From GCA-003244245 sp038276315 (GTDB lineage Bacteria > Actinomycetota > Actinomycetes > Mycobacteriales > Pseudonocardiaceae): a DNA stretch of 64,000 nucleotides. Positions 16,643 through 24,800 of this stretch are shown in pieces. The notes below the pieces were generated by a model that was not told where the DNA came from, ran no database searches, and saw only the letters and a list, made by a program, of their open reading frames with translations. The DNA lies in assembly GCA_038276315.1 (NCBI GenBank), contig JBBPZY010000293.1, positions 8,509-72,508 on the forward strand. The letters run 5' to 3'. Each line of letters begins with the position of its first letter. Positions within the stretch are counted from its first letter, which is position 1. Both the position numbers and the translations under genes were made by a program.

Positions 16643-18013
16643 TCAGTTGCCGCGCACCAGTGCCAACACCTCGTCGCGCAACACCTCGACCGCCCCGGTG
16701 TCCCGGGCCTCGACGTTCAGGCGCAGTAGCGGTTCGGTGTTCGACGGGCGCAGGTTGAACCACGAACCGTTGGGGCACCGTACGGTGAGGCCGTCGAGCT
16801 CGTCGAGCTGGATGCCGTCTCGGGCCGCGAAGCGCTGCCGTACGACCGCCATCCTGGCCCGCTGGTCGTCGACCGTGGAGTTGATTTCTCCGGATGCGGC
16901 GTAGCGACTGAACTCGGCCATCAGCGTCGACAGCGGACGCTGCTGCCGGCCGAGAGCGGCGAGCACGTGCAACGCGGCGAGCATCCCGGAGTCAGCGCGC
17001 CAGAAACTGCGGAAATAGTAGTGGGCGGAATGCTCGCCACCGAAGATCGCTCCGGTTTCCGCCATCCGCTGCTTGATGAATGAGTGCCCGACACGGCTGC
17101 GTACCGGCCGTCCCCCGTGTTCGGCGACGATCTCCGGTACGGCCTGCGACGTGATCAAGTTGTAGATCACCGCAGCACCGGGCTCGGTCGCCAACTCCCG
17201 AGTCGCGACCAATGCGGTGATAGCGCTGGGGCTCACCGCCTCGCCACGCTCGTCGATCACGAAGCAGCGGTCAGCATCGCCGTCGAAGGCCAGACCCAGG
17301 TCGGCGCCGTGCTCGCGCACGGCGGCCTGCAGATCCACCAGATTCGCCGGATCCAACGGGTTGGCCTCGTGATTCGGGAAATTGCCGTCCAGCTCGAAAT
17401 ACAGCGGGATGACGCTCAGCGGCAGTCCTTCGACGACCGCCGGCACGGTATACCCACCCATTCCGTTGCCGGCGTCCACAACGACGCGCAACGGGCGGAT
17501 CGCGGACAAGTCCACCAGGGAACACAGATACTGTGCGTAGTCGGCGAGCATGTCCTGCTCGGTGACACCACCGCCACCCGGCCCTGACTCGATGCCGGCC
17601 TCCACCGCAATCCGGATCTCGTCGAGGCCGGTGTCCTGGCCAACCGGCGCCGCCCCCGCTCGGCAGAGCTTAATGCCGTTGTAACGGGCCGGATTGTGGC
17701 TTGCGGTGAACATCGCGCCCGGTAATCCAAGCTGCCCGGATGCGAAATAAAGCATGTCGGTGCTGGCCAGGCCGATGGAGATGACGTCGAGATCGCGGCT
17801 GGTGACGCCGCGCGCGAACGCGGCCGCCAGGCTGGGTGAGGAATCCCGCATGTCGTGCCCGACGACCACTGCTCGCGAACGGCCCGAACCGTCCGAGCAC
17901 CCGACGAACTCAGCGAAGGCCGCGCCGATGTCACACACCACCGCGGAGTTCAACTGCTCCCCGACAATGCCCCGGATGTCGTAGGCCTTGACGATCGCTG
18001 AGAGGTCAGGCAC
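16643..18013 (-). CDS. manB: Phosphomannomutase / phosphoglucomutase
   Basis: 456 aa from GTG at 18013 with AGGAG upstream; a GTG at 18025 overlaps that site. Four-domain alpha-D-phosphohexomutase: AYDIRG near the N-terminus, phosphoserine loop TASHNPARYNG near residue 105, metal loop DGDADR near 245, sugar-specificity loop GGEHSAHYYF near 325, and C-terminal phosphate loop RPSNTEP. Converts mannose-6-P to mannose-1-P, the substrate of the GDP-mannose pyrophosphorylase at 28959. Equivalent to Rv3257c. Confidence 0.95.
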   Translation of the reverse strand: MPDLSAIVKAYDIRGIVGEQLNSAVVCDIGAAFAEFVGCSDGSGRSRAVVVGHDMRDSSPSLAAAFARGVTSRDLDVISIGLASTDMLYFASGQLGLPGAMFTASHNPARYNGIKLCRAGAAPVGQDTGLDEIRIAVEAGIESGPGGGGVTEQDMLADYAQYLCSLVDLSAIRPLRVVVDAGNGMGGYTVPAVVEGLPLSVIPLYFELDGNFPNHEANPLDPANLVDLQAAVREHGADLGLAFDGDADRCFVIDERGEAVSPSAITALVATRELATEPGAAVIYNLITSQAVPEIVAEHGGRPVRSRVGHSFIKQRMAETGAIFGGEHSAHYYFRSFWRADSGMLAALHVLAALGRQQRPLSTLMAEFSRYAASGEINSTVDDQRARMAVVRQRFAARDGIQLDELDGLTVRCPNGSWFNLRPSNTEPLLRLNVEARDTGAVEVLRDEVLALVRGN

Positions 18014-18133
18014 TGCTCTCCTCACGTCGAGCCTGGTATCCAGGAGACATTAGCTCGCATTGCGCAGGCTGGCCGGGGTCATGCGGGATCCGGTCATCCG
18101 CGGTGCCCGCTGAATGCGCCCATGGGGACGGAT

Positions 18134-18511
18134 TCAGTCGTCTAGCGGGTCGGGAAGGACTCTGAGGTGGCTGCGGCGGACACCGCCGGTGGCGGCAGCG
18201 GTGAAGACGGGTTCCACCGGTCGGTCAGCTCGGCCGGCCTCACGTACCGCTTCGGCCAGCGCGGTGAGATCATCCACTGAGGGTTCCGGCTCGGCGAACT
18301 CGCCGTCGTGACGCACGACATCCCAGCCCCGCGGCGCCGTCAGTCGCAGCGCGTGCCGTTCGCACAAGTCGTAGGAATGCGGCTCGCTGCAGGTGGCTAG
18401 GGGACCCACCACTGCGGTGGAGTCTGCATAAACGAAGGTGAGCGTGGCAACTGCCGCGTTTGTGCACCCGGTCCTTAAGCATCGCCGCCCACTGCGCACG
18501 GCCCGGACCAT
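18134..18511 (-). CDS. DUF3499 family protein
   Basis: 125 aa if ATG at 18511 is used; a GTG 12 nt downstream is a close alternative. Conserved cysteines (RRCLRTGC, ATCSEPHSYDLCERH) suggest a zinc-binding fold; the FVYADSTAVVGPL stretch is typical of the actinobacterial DUF3499 family (Rv3258c). Function unknown. Divergent from the metallopeptidase-like gene at 18591, as in mycobacteria. Confidence 0.85.
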   Translation of the reverse strand: MVRAVRSGRRCLRTGCTNAAVATLTFVYADSTAVVGPLATCSEPHSYDLCERHALRLTAPRGWDVVRHDGEFAEPEPSVDDLTALAEAVREAGRADRPVEPVFTAAATGGVRRSHLRVLPDPLDD

Positions 18512-18590
18512 AGCGCGCAGGTCCAGCCGAGTGCCGCAGGCGCGCGGAACACCGCGCCGGCCAGCTTCGACGGCGGCGTAGTCTCGGCAG

Positions 18591-19076
18591 ATGGCGGTGA
18601 CCCGGTCAGCCCGCTCGCGGCTACGCAGACGCCGCGACCGGCGCGGCCGCGGTGTGCGGGGGCTGCTGTATCCGGCCACGCTGCCCGCGGCACGCAGCCG
18701 CGCGGAACGCTTCGACGCAGTCGTGCTGGAAGCGCTCGAACCGATCGACGACCGTTGGCACACTGAGCTTGACCGCCTCGACGTCGCTGTCGACGAGGTG
18801 CCAGAGGTCACTGACTGCGACCCGACGACTGTCAGCTGGGGTAGCGACGTCGTGGAGGACGGAAACGTCCCGCTGGCCCGACTGGTTGCGGCTGGCGTGG
18901 ACCGCGCTGGCTTACCCACTCGAGCCCGGATCGTGCTCTACCGACGGCCGCTGGAGACTCGGGCGCAGGACGGCGGCGACCTTTCGGACCTCGTTCATGA
19001 AGTGCTCGTCGAGCAGGTGGCGAACTATCTGGGGGTCAATCCAGACATCATCGACGGCCCCCCGGAAGTGGACTGA
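18591..19076 (+). CDS. Zincin-like metallopeptidase family protein with degenerate site
   Basis: 161 aa. Rv3259-like. An Arg-rich N-terminus is followed by a conserved PTRARIVLYRRPLE segment and a helix HEVLVEQVANYLG near residue 135. True zincins have HExxH; here the second His is replaced (H-E-V-L-V), so zinc proteolysis is doubtful. The family is regularly found beside DUF3499 and whiB2. Role unknown. Confidence 0.75.
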   Translation: MAVTRSARSRLRRRRDRRGRGVRGLLYPATLPAARSRAERFDAVVLEALEPIDDRWHTELDRLDVAVDEVPEVTDCDPTTVSWGSDVVEDGNVPLARLVAAGVDRAGLPTRARIVLYRRPLETRAQDGGDLSDLVHEVLVEQVANYLGVNPDIIDGPPEVD

Positions 19077-19122
19077 CACGGAAGTGGACTGACGCACAAG
19101 CAGTCTGACCGACCGCGGCGCG

Positions 19123-21336
19123 CTACCTCTTCGAGCGGCGTCGAGACGGCAGCGCGGTGCCCGCAACGAGCAGCAGCAGTGCACCCTCGATCAGCAAGAG
19201 CGCCGTCCTGGGAACGTCCGAGCGGACTACCCGAACTTCGGCAGAGCTACCCCCCACCGGCACCGCGACCTGGTGGCCCCACCCGCGTACCACCGGAACC
19301 GAACGACCATCCACGCTGGCCTGCCAGCCCGGCTCGTCGTTAGCGGCGACCACGAGCAACCGTCCGTCCGCCCCGGGCGCTACGCGAACTGCCAGCTGCG
19401 GCGGCTGGACCGGCGCGAGCACCCCGCTTACCCCAGGTTCGATGGGTGGAGCGGCGCCGCTGCGCGCCTGCTCCGCCAGCGCAGGCCCCAACAGCTCCGC
19501 GCCCGACACTGGTCGCACCACTCGCAGAACCGGTCTGCCATCTGCGGTCCGGGGCGCGGGCCGGGCCAGGGGTCCAGCGGCGGCGAGGGCGCGGACACCC
19601 TGCGCAGCGGTGGGAAGTACCACGAATTGCACTCCGGTGGCAGCCACGTCTGCCACCGCGGCGGACGTCTCGCCTGGCTGCCCCGCGCGCAGTGCCGCGG
19701 CCGCCCGCTCCAGTCGGGCCCCGGTGGCACGCAGCGGAGCAATGTCATCGTCGCCGAAGCGTGCGGTCCTCGATCTGGTCAGCCGTACCGGCTCACTCGG
19801 GGCACCTACAACGAGCACTGACGTATCCGCTCGGTCCAGCTCAGCGGCCAGTGATGGCGCCAGTACCGGCAGACCGGCCGGCGGACCGCTGCTGAGCGGA
19901 CCGCTGGTCCCCACCGCAACAGCTGCCGCTGACAGCGCCGCCAACCCCACCCACGGCATCGCCGACAATCTCGCAGCCCACTGCTCACCGAACCAGCGCC
20001 GAGTCGGCTCTGCGGTGCGGCCGGCCAGCAGCACCATCCAGAGCAACCCGCAGGCGGCGAACAGGAGCACACCTCCGGTGAAACCAGGCCGCGCATCACC
20101 ACCGGCCAGCGGCCGCATCGGCAACCGAATCAGCAGCGCCACCGCGATGGCGCCCAGCGCCACCATTCCCACCCCCGGCAGCATCGCGCGAGATGGCGCA
20201 ACGGTGAGCACGAGCACCGCCGCCAGCAGCACCACCGCTCCGACCCACGGTGCGGCGCCCGCACCACCGGGATCCAAAGCGAGCAACCGCAGCCAGCCCG
20301 GCACCTGCTCGGGCACCACCGCTCCTACCCCCTGCAACAACACCTCAGGACGTTGAATCACCACTGCCGGCCACGGCAGAAGCAACCCCAGCGGCAGGAG
20401 CACCACGGCGAACAGTCCGACCGCGCGGCGCAGCGTCGTCACCCGGGGGGCCGGGATCACCACGAAGCCGATGAGCACCACGGTCAGTATCAGCAGGTGC
20501 ACCAGGGGGGCGAACGCGCCGATCACCGCAATCCCGAGAGCGGTGGCGGCCGCGGTGGACAGCCAGCCACCGGATCGTCTGCTCGTCGCGCCGCGTAAGA
20601 CTGAAGCGACACCGGCCAGGACCAGCGGCAGCAGTAGGTAGGTCACCACGACGTCGATTCGGCCCTGCGCCAACCCAGCGATGGCCGGCGGGAGCAACGC
20701 GTAGGCAGCGGCGGCCAGTGCTCGACGCTCGCGACTGACCGGCAGTGCGCGGGTGGCACGATAGGCGGATAGCGCGGCCAGTGGCAGCGCGGCCAACAGC
20801 AGCAACGACACTGCGGCGGCCGGCGACCCCACCGGCAGGCCGAGCATGCCGAGGACAGCCAGGGCAGCCGGCGCGGGGGCCGCGCTGCCGCCGCCGACCG
20901 GGTGCCACGACGCCAGGTAGGACGACCACGTCTGGCCCAGACTCTCCATCGGCAACAACCGGCCACCAGATAAGTCCAGCGCCAGCCGGTGGCGATTGAG
21001 TAGCACGGCGAGCACCGTCATCGCCGCAGCCAGCAACGCGGGCGGGGACAGCAAGAACTCCCGGATGCGCGCGCCGACTCCGACGTCGTCGAACGTCAGC
21101 ACACTGGAGTCACTACCGTCGGTAGCGCTGCGCGGGTTCGTTGGATCGGAATGCTTGGGCAGCGGCGAGGGCCGCGGTCTGGGTCGCGGGCCGGGCTCCA
21201 GCGCTCCGCTGCCCACTGCGCCGTTCTCCATAGGGGCGCTGGGAGCTACCGGCGTCGCGACGTTGCTCGCGCTGCGCGAACCGCCGGCACGGCGGGCATT
21301 GCCGCCACCGGCAGGTACCCCAGCATTGCGCGACAC
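19123..21336 (-). CDS. Polytopic membrane protein, C-terminal half of a GT2-type wall glycosyltransferase
   Basis: About 737 aa from GTG at 21336, 6 nt after GGAGGAG. The first 115 residues are low-complexity (Gly/Ala/Pro/Arg-rich). From about residue 130 there are at least ten hydrophobic segments, an extracytoplasmic part (about 500-690) and a final membrane anchor with an RRRSKR tail. Segments such as SYLASWHPVGGGS resemble the membrane half of large (about 1100 aa) actinobacterial GT2 proteins encoded between whiB2 and DUF3499. The catalytic GT2 domain expected at the N-terminus is absent and there is no room for it before whiB2. It is either a truncated derivative or a natural short form. 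Confidence 0.6.
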   Translation of the reverse strand: MSRNAGVPAGGGNARRAGGSRSASNVATPVAPSAPMENGAVGSGALEPGPRPRPRPSPLPKHSDPTNPRSATDGSDSSVLTFDDVGVGARIREFLLSPPALLAAAMTVLAVLLNRHRLALDLSGGRLLPMESLGQTWSSYLASWHPVGGGSAAPAPAALAVLGMLGLPVGSPAAAVSLLLLAALPLAALSAYRATRALPVSRERRALAAAAYALLPPAIAGLAQGRIDVVVTYLLLPLVLAGVASVLRGATSRRSGGWLSTAAATALGIAVIGAFAPLVHLLILTVVLIGFVVIPAPRVTTLRRAVGLFAVVLLPLGLLLPWPAVVIQRPEVLLQGVGAVVPEQVPGWLRLLALDPGGAGAAPWVGAVVLLAAVLVLTVAPSRAMLPGVGMVALGAIAVALLIRLPMRPLAGGDARPGFTGGVLLFAACGLLWMVLLAGRTAEPTRRWFGEQWAARLSAMPWVGLAALSAAAVAVGTSGPLSSGPPAGLPVLAPSLAAELDRADTSVLVVGAPSEPVRLTRSRTARFGDDDIAPLRATGARLERAAAALRAGQPGETSAAVADVAATGVQFVVLPTAAQGVRALAAAGPLARPAPRTADGRPVLRVVRPVSGAELLGPALAEQARSGAAPPIEPGVSGVLAPVQPPQLAVRVAPGADGRLLVVAANDEPGWQASVDGRSVPVVRGWGHQVAVPVGGSSAEVRVVRSDVPRTALLLIEGALLLLVAGTALPSRRRSKR

Positions 21337-21422
21337 GCCGACTCCTCCCTGTCCATCCCCGTTGGTGGGGGCACACGGTAACGCCCCCCGCGACCGGCGC
21401 GGACTCCGGGCAGCGGCCAGAA

Positions 21423-21731
21423 TCACCCAGCGCCGCGTTTGAGCCTGCGGCGCTCGCGCTCTGACAGTCCACCCCAAATACCGAACCGCTCATCGAAGGC
21501 CAACGCGTACTCCAGGCACTCGGCGCGGACCTCGCAGCCAGCACAGATCAGCTTCGCTTCCCTGGTGGATCCGCCCTTCTCGGGAAAGAACGCCTCTGGA
21601 TCGGTCTGGGCGCACAGCGCCCGCTCCTGCCAGTCCTGTTGCTCCTGTTGATCGAGCCCGTCGAATGCAAGCCAGTCGCCCTGAAGCTCGATCCTGCCCT
21701 CCACTGGCCAGCTGATGTCACTCTCATCCAT
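21423..21731 (-). CDS. whiB2: WhiB-family iron-sulfur transcription factor (WhiB2/WhmD type)
   Basis: 102 aa. The four cluster ligands are C40, C63, C66 and C72 (C-x22-C-x2-C-x5-C), followed by the GIWGGLSERERR motif and a basic tail RRLKRG that contacts DNA. Synteny with Rv3260c makes it the WhiB2/WhmD orthologue, which controls septation and division. The 215-bp region upstream holds its promoter. Confidence 0.95.
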   Translation of the reverse strand: MDESDISWPVEGRIELQGDWLAFDGLDQQEQQDWQERALCAQTDPEAFFPEKGGSTREAKLICAGCEVRAECLEYALAFDERFGIWGGLSERERRRLKRGAG

Positions 21732-21870
21732 GGCGGTCCGCCCTTCTCGCCATAGAGCTCCTCCCCGGTTTCACGCCTTCCCGGGCTACGAGCCGGGAGA
21801 ATAACAACCTTGTGATTACACCTCTGTGATCGGGGATGCAAGTCCTAGTGTCGATCCAGAACACTCACTT

Positions 21871-21892
21871 GGCGTGTTGCAGTTGACACGCC
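21871..21892. promoter_or_regulatory. Inverted repeat in the whiB2 / M50-protease divergent region
   Basis: GGCGTGT-8 nt-ACACGCC, perfect 7-bp arms, midway between the divergent starts at 21731 and 21947. It could be an operator; no regulator can be assigned. A TTGACA lies inside it (21883-21888) but no matching -10 box is visible. Confidence 0.4.
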
Positions 21893-21946
21893 GTGTAGTC
21901 GCTGCGCCGCACTGGTCGCTCACCCGGTCGACGGGCTGGGCAGTCG

Positions 21947-22714
21947 GTGGGTGAGAGTAAGCGGGTGCCTGCCACCGGCTTGGCTCCCAGCCCACTGTTC
22001 CTGCTGCTGCTCGCGACGACCGTGGCCGGTGGCGCGCTCGCGGCGTTGACCAGCGGCACGTCCCGCACCGCCGGCATCGTGGCGCTGGTCCTCGGCGGGT
22101 GGGCGGTCGCCCTGTGCCTTCATGAGTTCGGGCATGCCCTGACGGCCTACCGGGGCGGTGACCGCTCGGTGCGCGCCAAGGGATATCTCACCCTGGACAT
22201 CCGGCGCTACACCGACCCGGTGATGTCGCTGCTGATGCCGCTGGCGCTGCTGGCGCTGGGCGGAGTGCCGCTGCCCGGCGGCGCGGTGTGGATCAACCGA
22301 GCCGCGCTGCGTTCGCGAGCGGTCACCTCGGCGGTGTCGCTGGCCGGGCCGTTGACGAATCTCGCACTAGGGGCCGCGATCACCGCCGTGGTCGCCGGCA
22401 GCGGCCTGCCGGACGGGCTTGCGGCCGGCCTTTCTTATCTCGCACTGGTACAGATCCTCGCGTTCGTGCTCAATATCCTGCCGGTGCCGGGGTTGGACGG
22501 GTTCGGCGTCGTAGAACCCTATTTGCCCGCGCGGGCTCGCAAGTTCGCCGGCAGCCTCGGCTGGTATGCCCCCTTGCTACTATTCGTTTTGATCATCGGC
22601 GTACCGGCGGTGGGAAATGCACTGTTCGGCGCCAGCTTCGCGGTCTTCGCCGCGCTCGGTGGCGATCCGCTGACAGCGGTGGCCGGCCTCCAGGAGTTCC
22701 TCTTCTGGCGCTGA
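21947..22714 (+). CDS. Site-2-type (M50) membrane metalloprotease
   Basis: 255 aa, GTG start (a second GTG at 21965 is possible). About six membrane segments. Zinc site HEFGH (residues 59-63) and the second motif PVPGLDGFG (about 180-188) supplying Asp are both intact. SREBP site-2 proteases cut transmembrane helices, often anti-sigma factors. No CBS or PDZ domain is present. Next to a YihY gene on the same strand. Confidence 0.9.
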   Translation: MGESKRVPATGLAPSPLFLLLLATTVAGGALAALTSGTSRTAGIVALVLGGWAVALCLHEFGHALTAYRGGDRSVRAKGYLTLDIRRYTDPVMSLLMPLALLALGGVPLPGGAVWINRAALRSRAVTSAVSLAGPLTNLALGAAITAVVAGSGLPDGLAAGLSYLALVQILAFVLNILPVPGLDGFGVVEPYLPARARKFAGSLGWYAPLLLFVLIIGVPAVGNALFGASFAVFAALGGDPLTAVAGLQEFLFWR

Positions 22715-22809
22715 CGAGCTCGCTGGCGGCCAGCCAACTCGACGGCTGATCAGCGCCGGGATAACGTCAGTGTCTTGAGTGCATTGTCCGGGGACGGCGA
22801 GGACGAGCG

Positions 22810-23799
22810 ATGGGTGTCACAGCTCGGCTGGACGGCTTCCAGCGGCGGCATACCTGGTTGGGCTTCCCGTTGGCGGTGGTCTACAAGTTCGTCGACGATC
22901 AGGGTGGCTACCTCGCCGTCCTGATCACCTACTACGGTTTCGTCTCGCTGTTTCCCGGGCTGCTCCTGCTGGTGAGTGTGCTGGGCTACACGTTGCAGAG
23001 CCACCCAGCCTGGCAGCAGGCGGTGCTCGGCTCGGCGCTGCAGCAATTCCCGATCGTCGGACCGCAACTACAGCAGAACGTCAGCTCGATCCACGGCAGC
23101 AGCCTGGGCGTGATCCTAGGCATCATCGGCGCCGTCTACGGGGGCCTGGGTGTGTCGGTGGCCATCCAGTCGGCGTTGAATCGGGTCTGGGCCGTGCCCC
23201 GCTATGCCCGCCCCGACCCAGTGGTATCCCGGCTACGTGGCCTGGTGCTGTTCCTCCTGATCGGGGCAGTCGTTCTGATCACCACCGCGCTGGCCGCGAT
23301 CGGCCCGGTGGCCGCCGGCTACGGCTACGGCGTTGGCGTACGTATCGCGGCGATCGCAATCGCCGCGATGGTCAATGTGGGTGCGTTCCTTATCGGGTTT
23401 CGGGTGTTGACCGCCCGGGACGTTCCGCTGGCTGACCTGATGCCTGGGGCGATCGGCGCCGGGGTCGCGGTTGAGGTGTTGCAGATCGTGGGTGCGTTGT
23501 TCGTCAGTTATGAGCTCAACGGCGCCTCGCAGATCTACGGCGTCTTCGGGCTGGTTCTCGGATTGTTGGCCTGGCTCTACCTGCAGGCGGTCATCGTGGT
23601 GTTCTGCGCGGAGATCAACGCGGTGCGAGCGCGCCAGCTTTGGCCCCGCAACCTGCTAACCCCCTTCGTCAACGACGTCACGCTCACTCGCGCCGACCGA
23701 GCGTCCTACCGTTCGTACGTGGACTCCGAACGCTTCACACCTACCCAACAGGTGCACACCACGTTCGACCCGCAGTCCTCGGCCAACGACAAGCCCTGA
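22810..23799 (+). CDS. YihY/BrkB family membrane protein
   Basis: 329 aa with six predicted membrane helices (from about residue 35) and a hydrophilic C-terminus. The LITYYGFVSLFPGLLLLVS segment and the GSASQIYG-like stretch (here NGASQIYGVFG) are typical of the UPF0761 family. Once labelled ribonuclease BN by mistake; a transport role is suspected but unproven. Ends 8 bp before fbiA and could be co-transcribed. Confidence 0.9.
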   Translation: MGVTARLDGFQRRHTWLGFPLAVVYKFVDDQGGYLAVLITYYGFVSLFPGLLLLVSVLGYTLQSHPAWQQAVLGSALQQFPIVGPQLQQNVSSIHGSSLGVILGIIGAVYGGLGVSVAIQSALNRVWAVPRYARPDPVVSRLRGLVLFLLIGAVVLITTALAAIGPVAAGYGYGVGVRIAAIAIAAMVNVGAFLIGFRVLTARDVPLADLMPGAIGAGVAVEVLQIVGALFVSYELNGASQIYGVFGLVLGLLAWLYLQAVIVVFCAEINAVRARQLWPRNLLTPFVNDVTLTRADRASYRSYVDSERFTPTQQVHTTFDPQSSANDKP

Positions 23800-23807
23800 T
23801 CACTGCC

Positions 23808-24800
23808 GTGAAGATCGTGGTGCTGGTCGGCGGCGTCGGTGGCGCCCGGTTCCTACTCGGACTCAAGACCGCGCTCGGTTTCGACGACAATGACGACAAT
23901 GACACTGACACGCATGACACCGCTGCACATAACATCACCGCAGTCGTCAACACCGGCGACGACATCTGGCTGCACGGACTGCGGATCTGCCCGGATCTGG
24001 ACACCTGCATGTATACCCTCGGCGGCGGCATCGATGCCGACCGCGGCTGGGGGCGGACCGGTGAGACCTGGGTGGTCAAAGCGGAGCTGGCGCGCTATGG
24101 GGCTGATCCGGAGTGGTTCGGGCTGGGCGATCTGGACCTGGCGACACACCTGGTCCGCACCCGGATGCTCCAAGCCGGCTACCCACTGTCCGCGGTGACC
24201 GCGGCGCTGTGCGATCGGTGGCGCCCCGGGGTGCGGCTGCTGCCGGCCACCGATGATCGCTGCGAGACCCATGTCGTGGTCGCCGACGAGCAGGGCCGCC
24301 GCTCGATGCACTTCCAGGAGTGGTGGATCCGGCACCGCGCGCAACTGCCGGCCATTGAGTTCGTGCCGGTCGACGCGGATACCGCCGAGCCGGCCGCCGG
24401 GGTACTCGACGCGATCGCCGGGGCAGACGCCGTGCTACTCGCGCCGTCGAATCCGGTGGTGTCGATCGGCACTGTGCTGGCTGTACCGGGGATCCGACCC
24501 GCGCTGCGAAGCGCGTCCGCCCGGGTGATCGGGCTATCCCCGATTGTCGGTGGCCGCGCGGTACGTGGGATGGCCGAGGCCTGCCTAGCCGCCATCGGTG
24601 TGCCGTGTGAAGCGGGCGCGGTGGCCGCGCACTACGGGGCGCGCCGCGCGGGTGGGATCCTCGACGGGTGGCTGGTGCACACCGGGGATCGGGCGACGGT
24701 CCCCGGGATCGAGGTCCGGGAGATCCCGCTGCTGATGACCGACGTTGCGGCGACCGCGGCGATGGCGCGCGCGGCCCTGGATCTCGCTGCGCCGCAGTGA
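23808..24800 (+). CDS. fbiA: Phosphoenolpyruvate/2-phospho-L-lactate transferase (F420 pathway)
   Basis: 330 aa from GTG at 23808 (VKIVVLVGGVGGARFLLGL). CofD fold; transfers a phospho-enolpyruvyl or phospholactyl group to Fo to make (dehydro-)F420-0. Conserved RVCPDLDTCMYTLGGG-like stretch (here RICPDLDTCMYTL), HFQEWWIR and LAPSNPVVSIG are all visible. An acidic insertion rich in Asp-Asn repeats (about residues 26-42) lies in a loop after the first helix. Overlaps fbiB by 4 bp (GTGA), so the two are coupled. Confidence 0.97.
   Translation: MKIVVLVGGVGGARFLLGLKTALGFDDNDDNDTDTHDTAAHNITAVVNTGDDIWLHGLRICPDLDTCMYTLGGGIDADRGWGRTGETWVVKAELARYGADPEWFGLGDLDLATHLVRTRMLQAGYPLSAVTAALCDRWRPGVRLLPATDDRCETHVVVADEQGRRSMHFQEWWIRHRAQLPAIEFVPVDADTAEPAAGVLDAIAGADAVLLAPSNPVVSIGTVLAVPGIRPALRSASARVIGLSPIVGGRAVRGMAEACLAAIGVPCEAGAVAAHYGARRAGGILDGWLVHTGDRATVPGIEVREIPLLMTDVAATAAMARAALDLAAPQ

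Noticed and set aside
21883..21888. TTGACA as a -35 promoter element
   Set aside because: No -10 hexamer at a suitable distance on the plus strand, and it falls within an inverted repeat.
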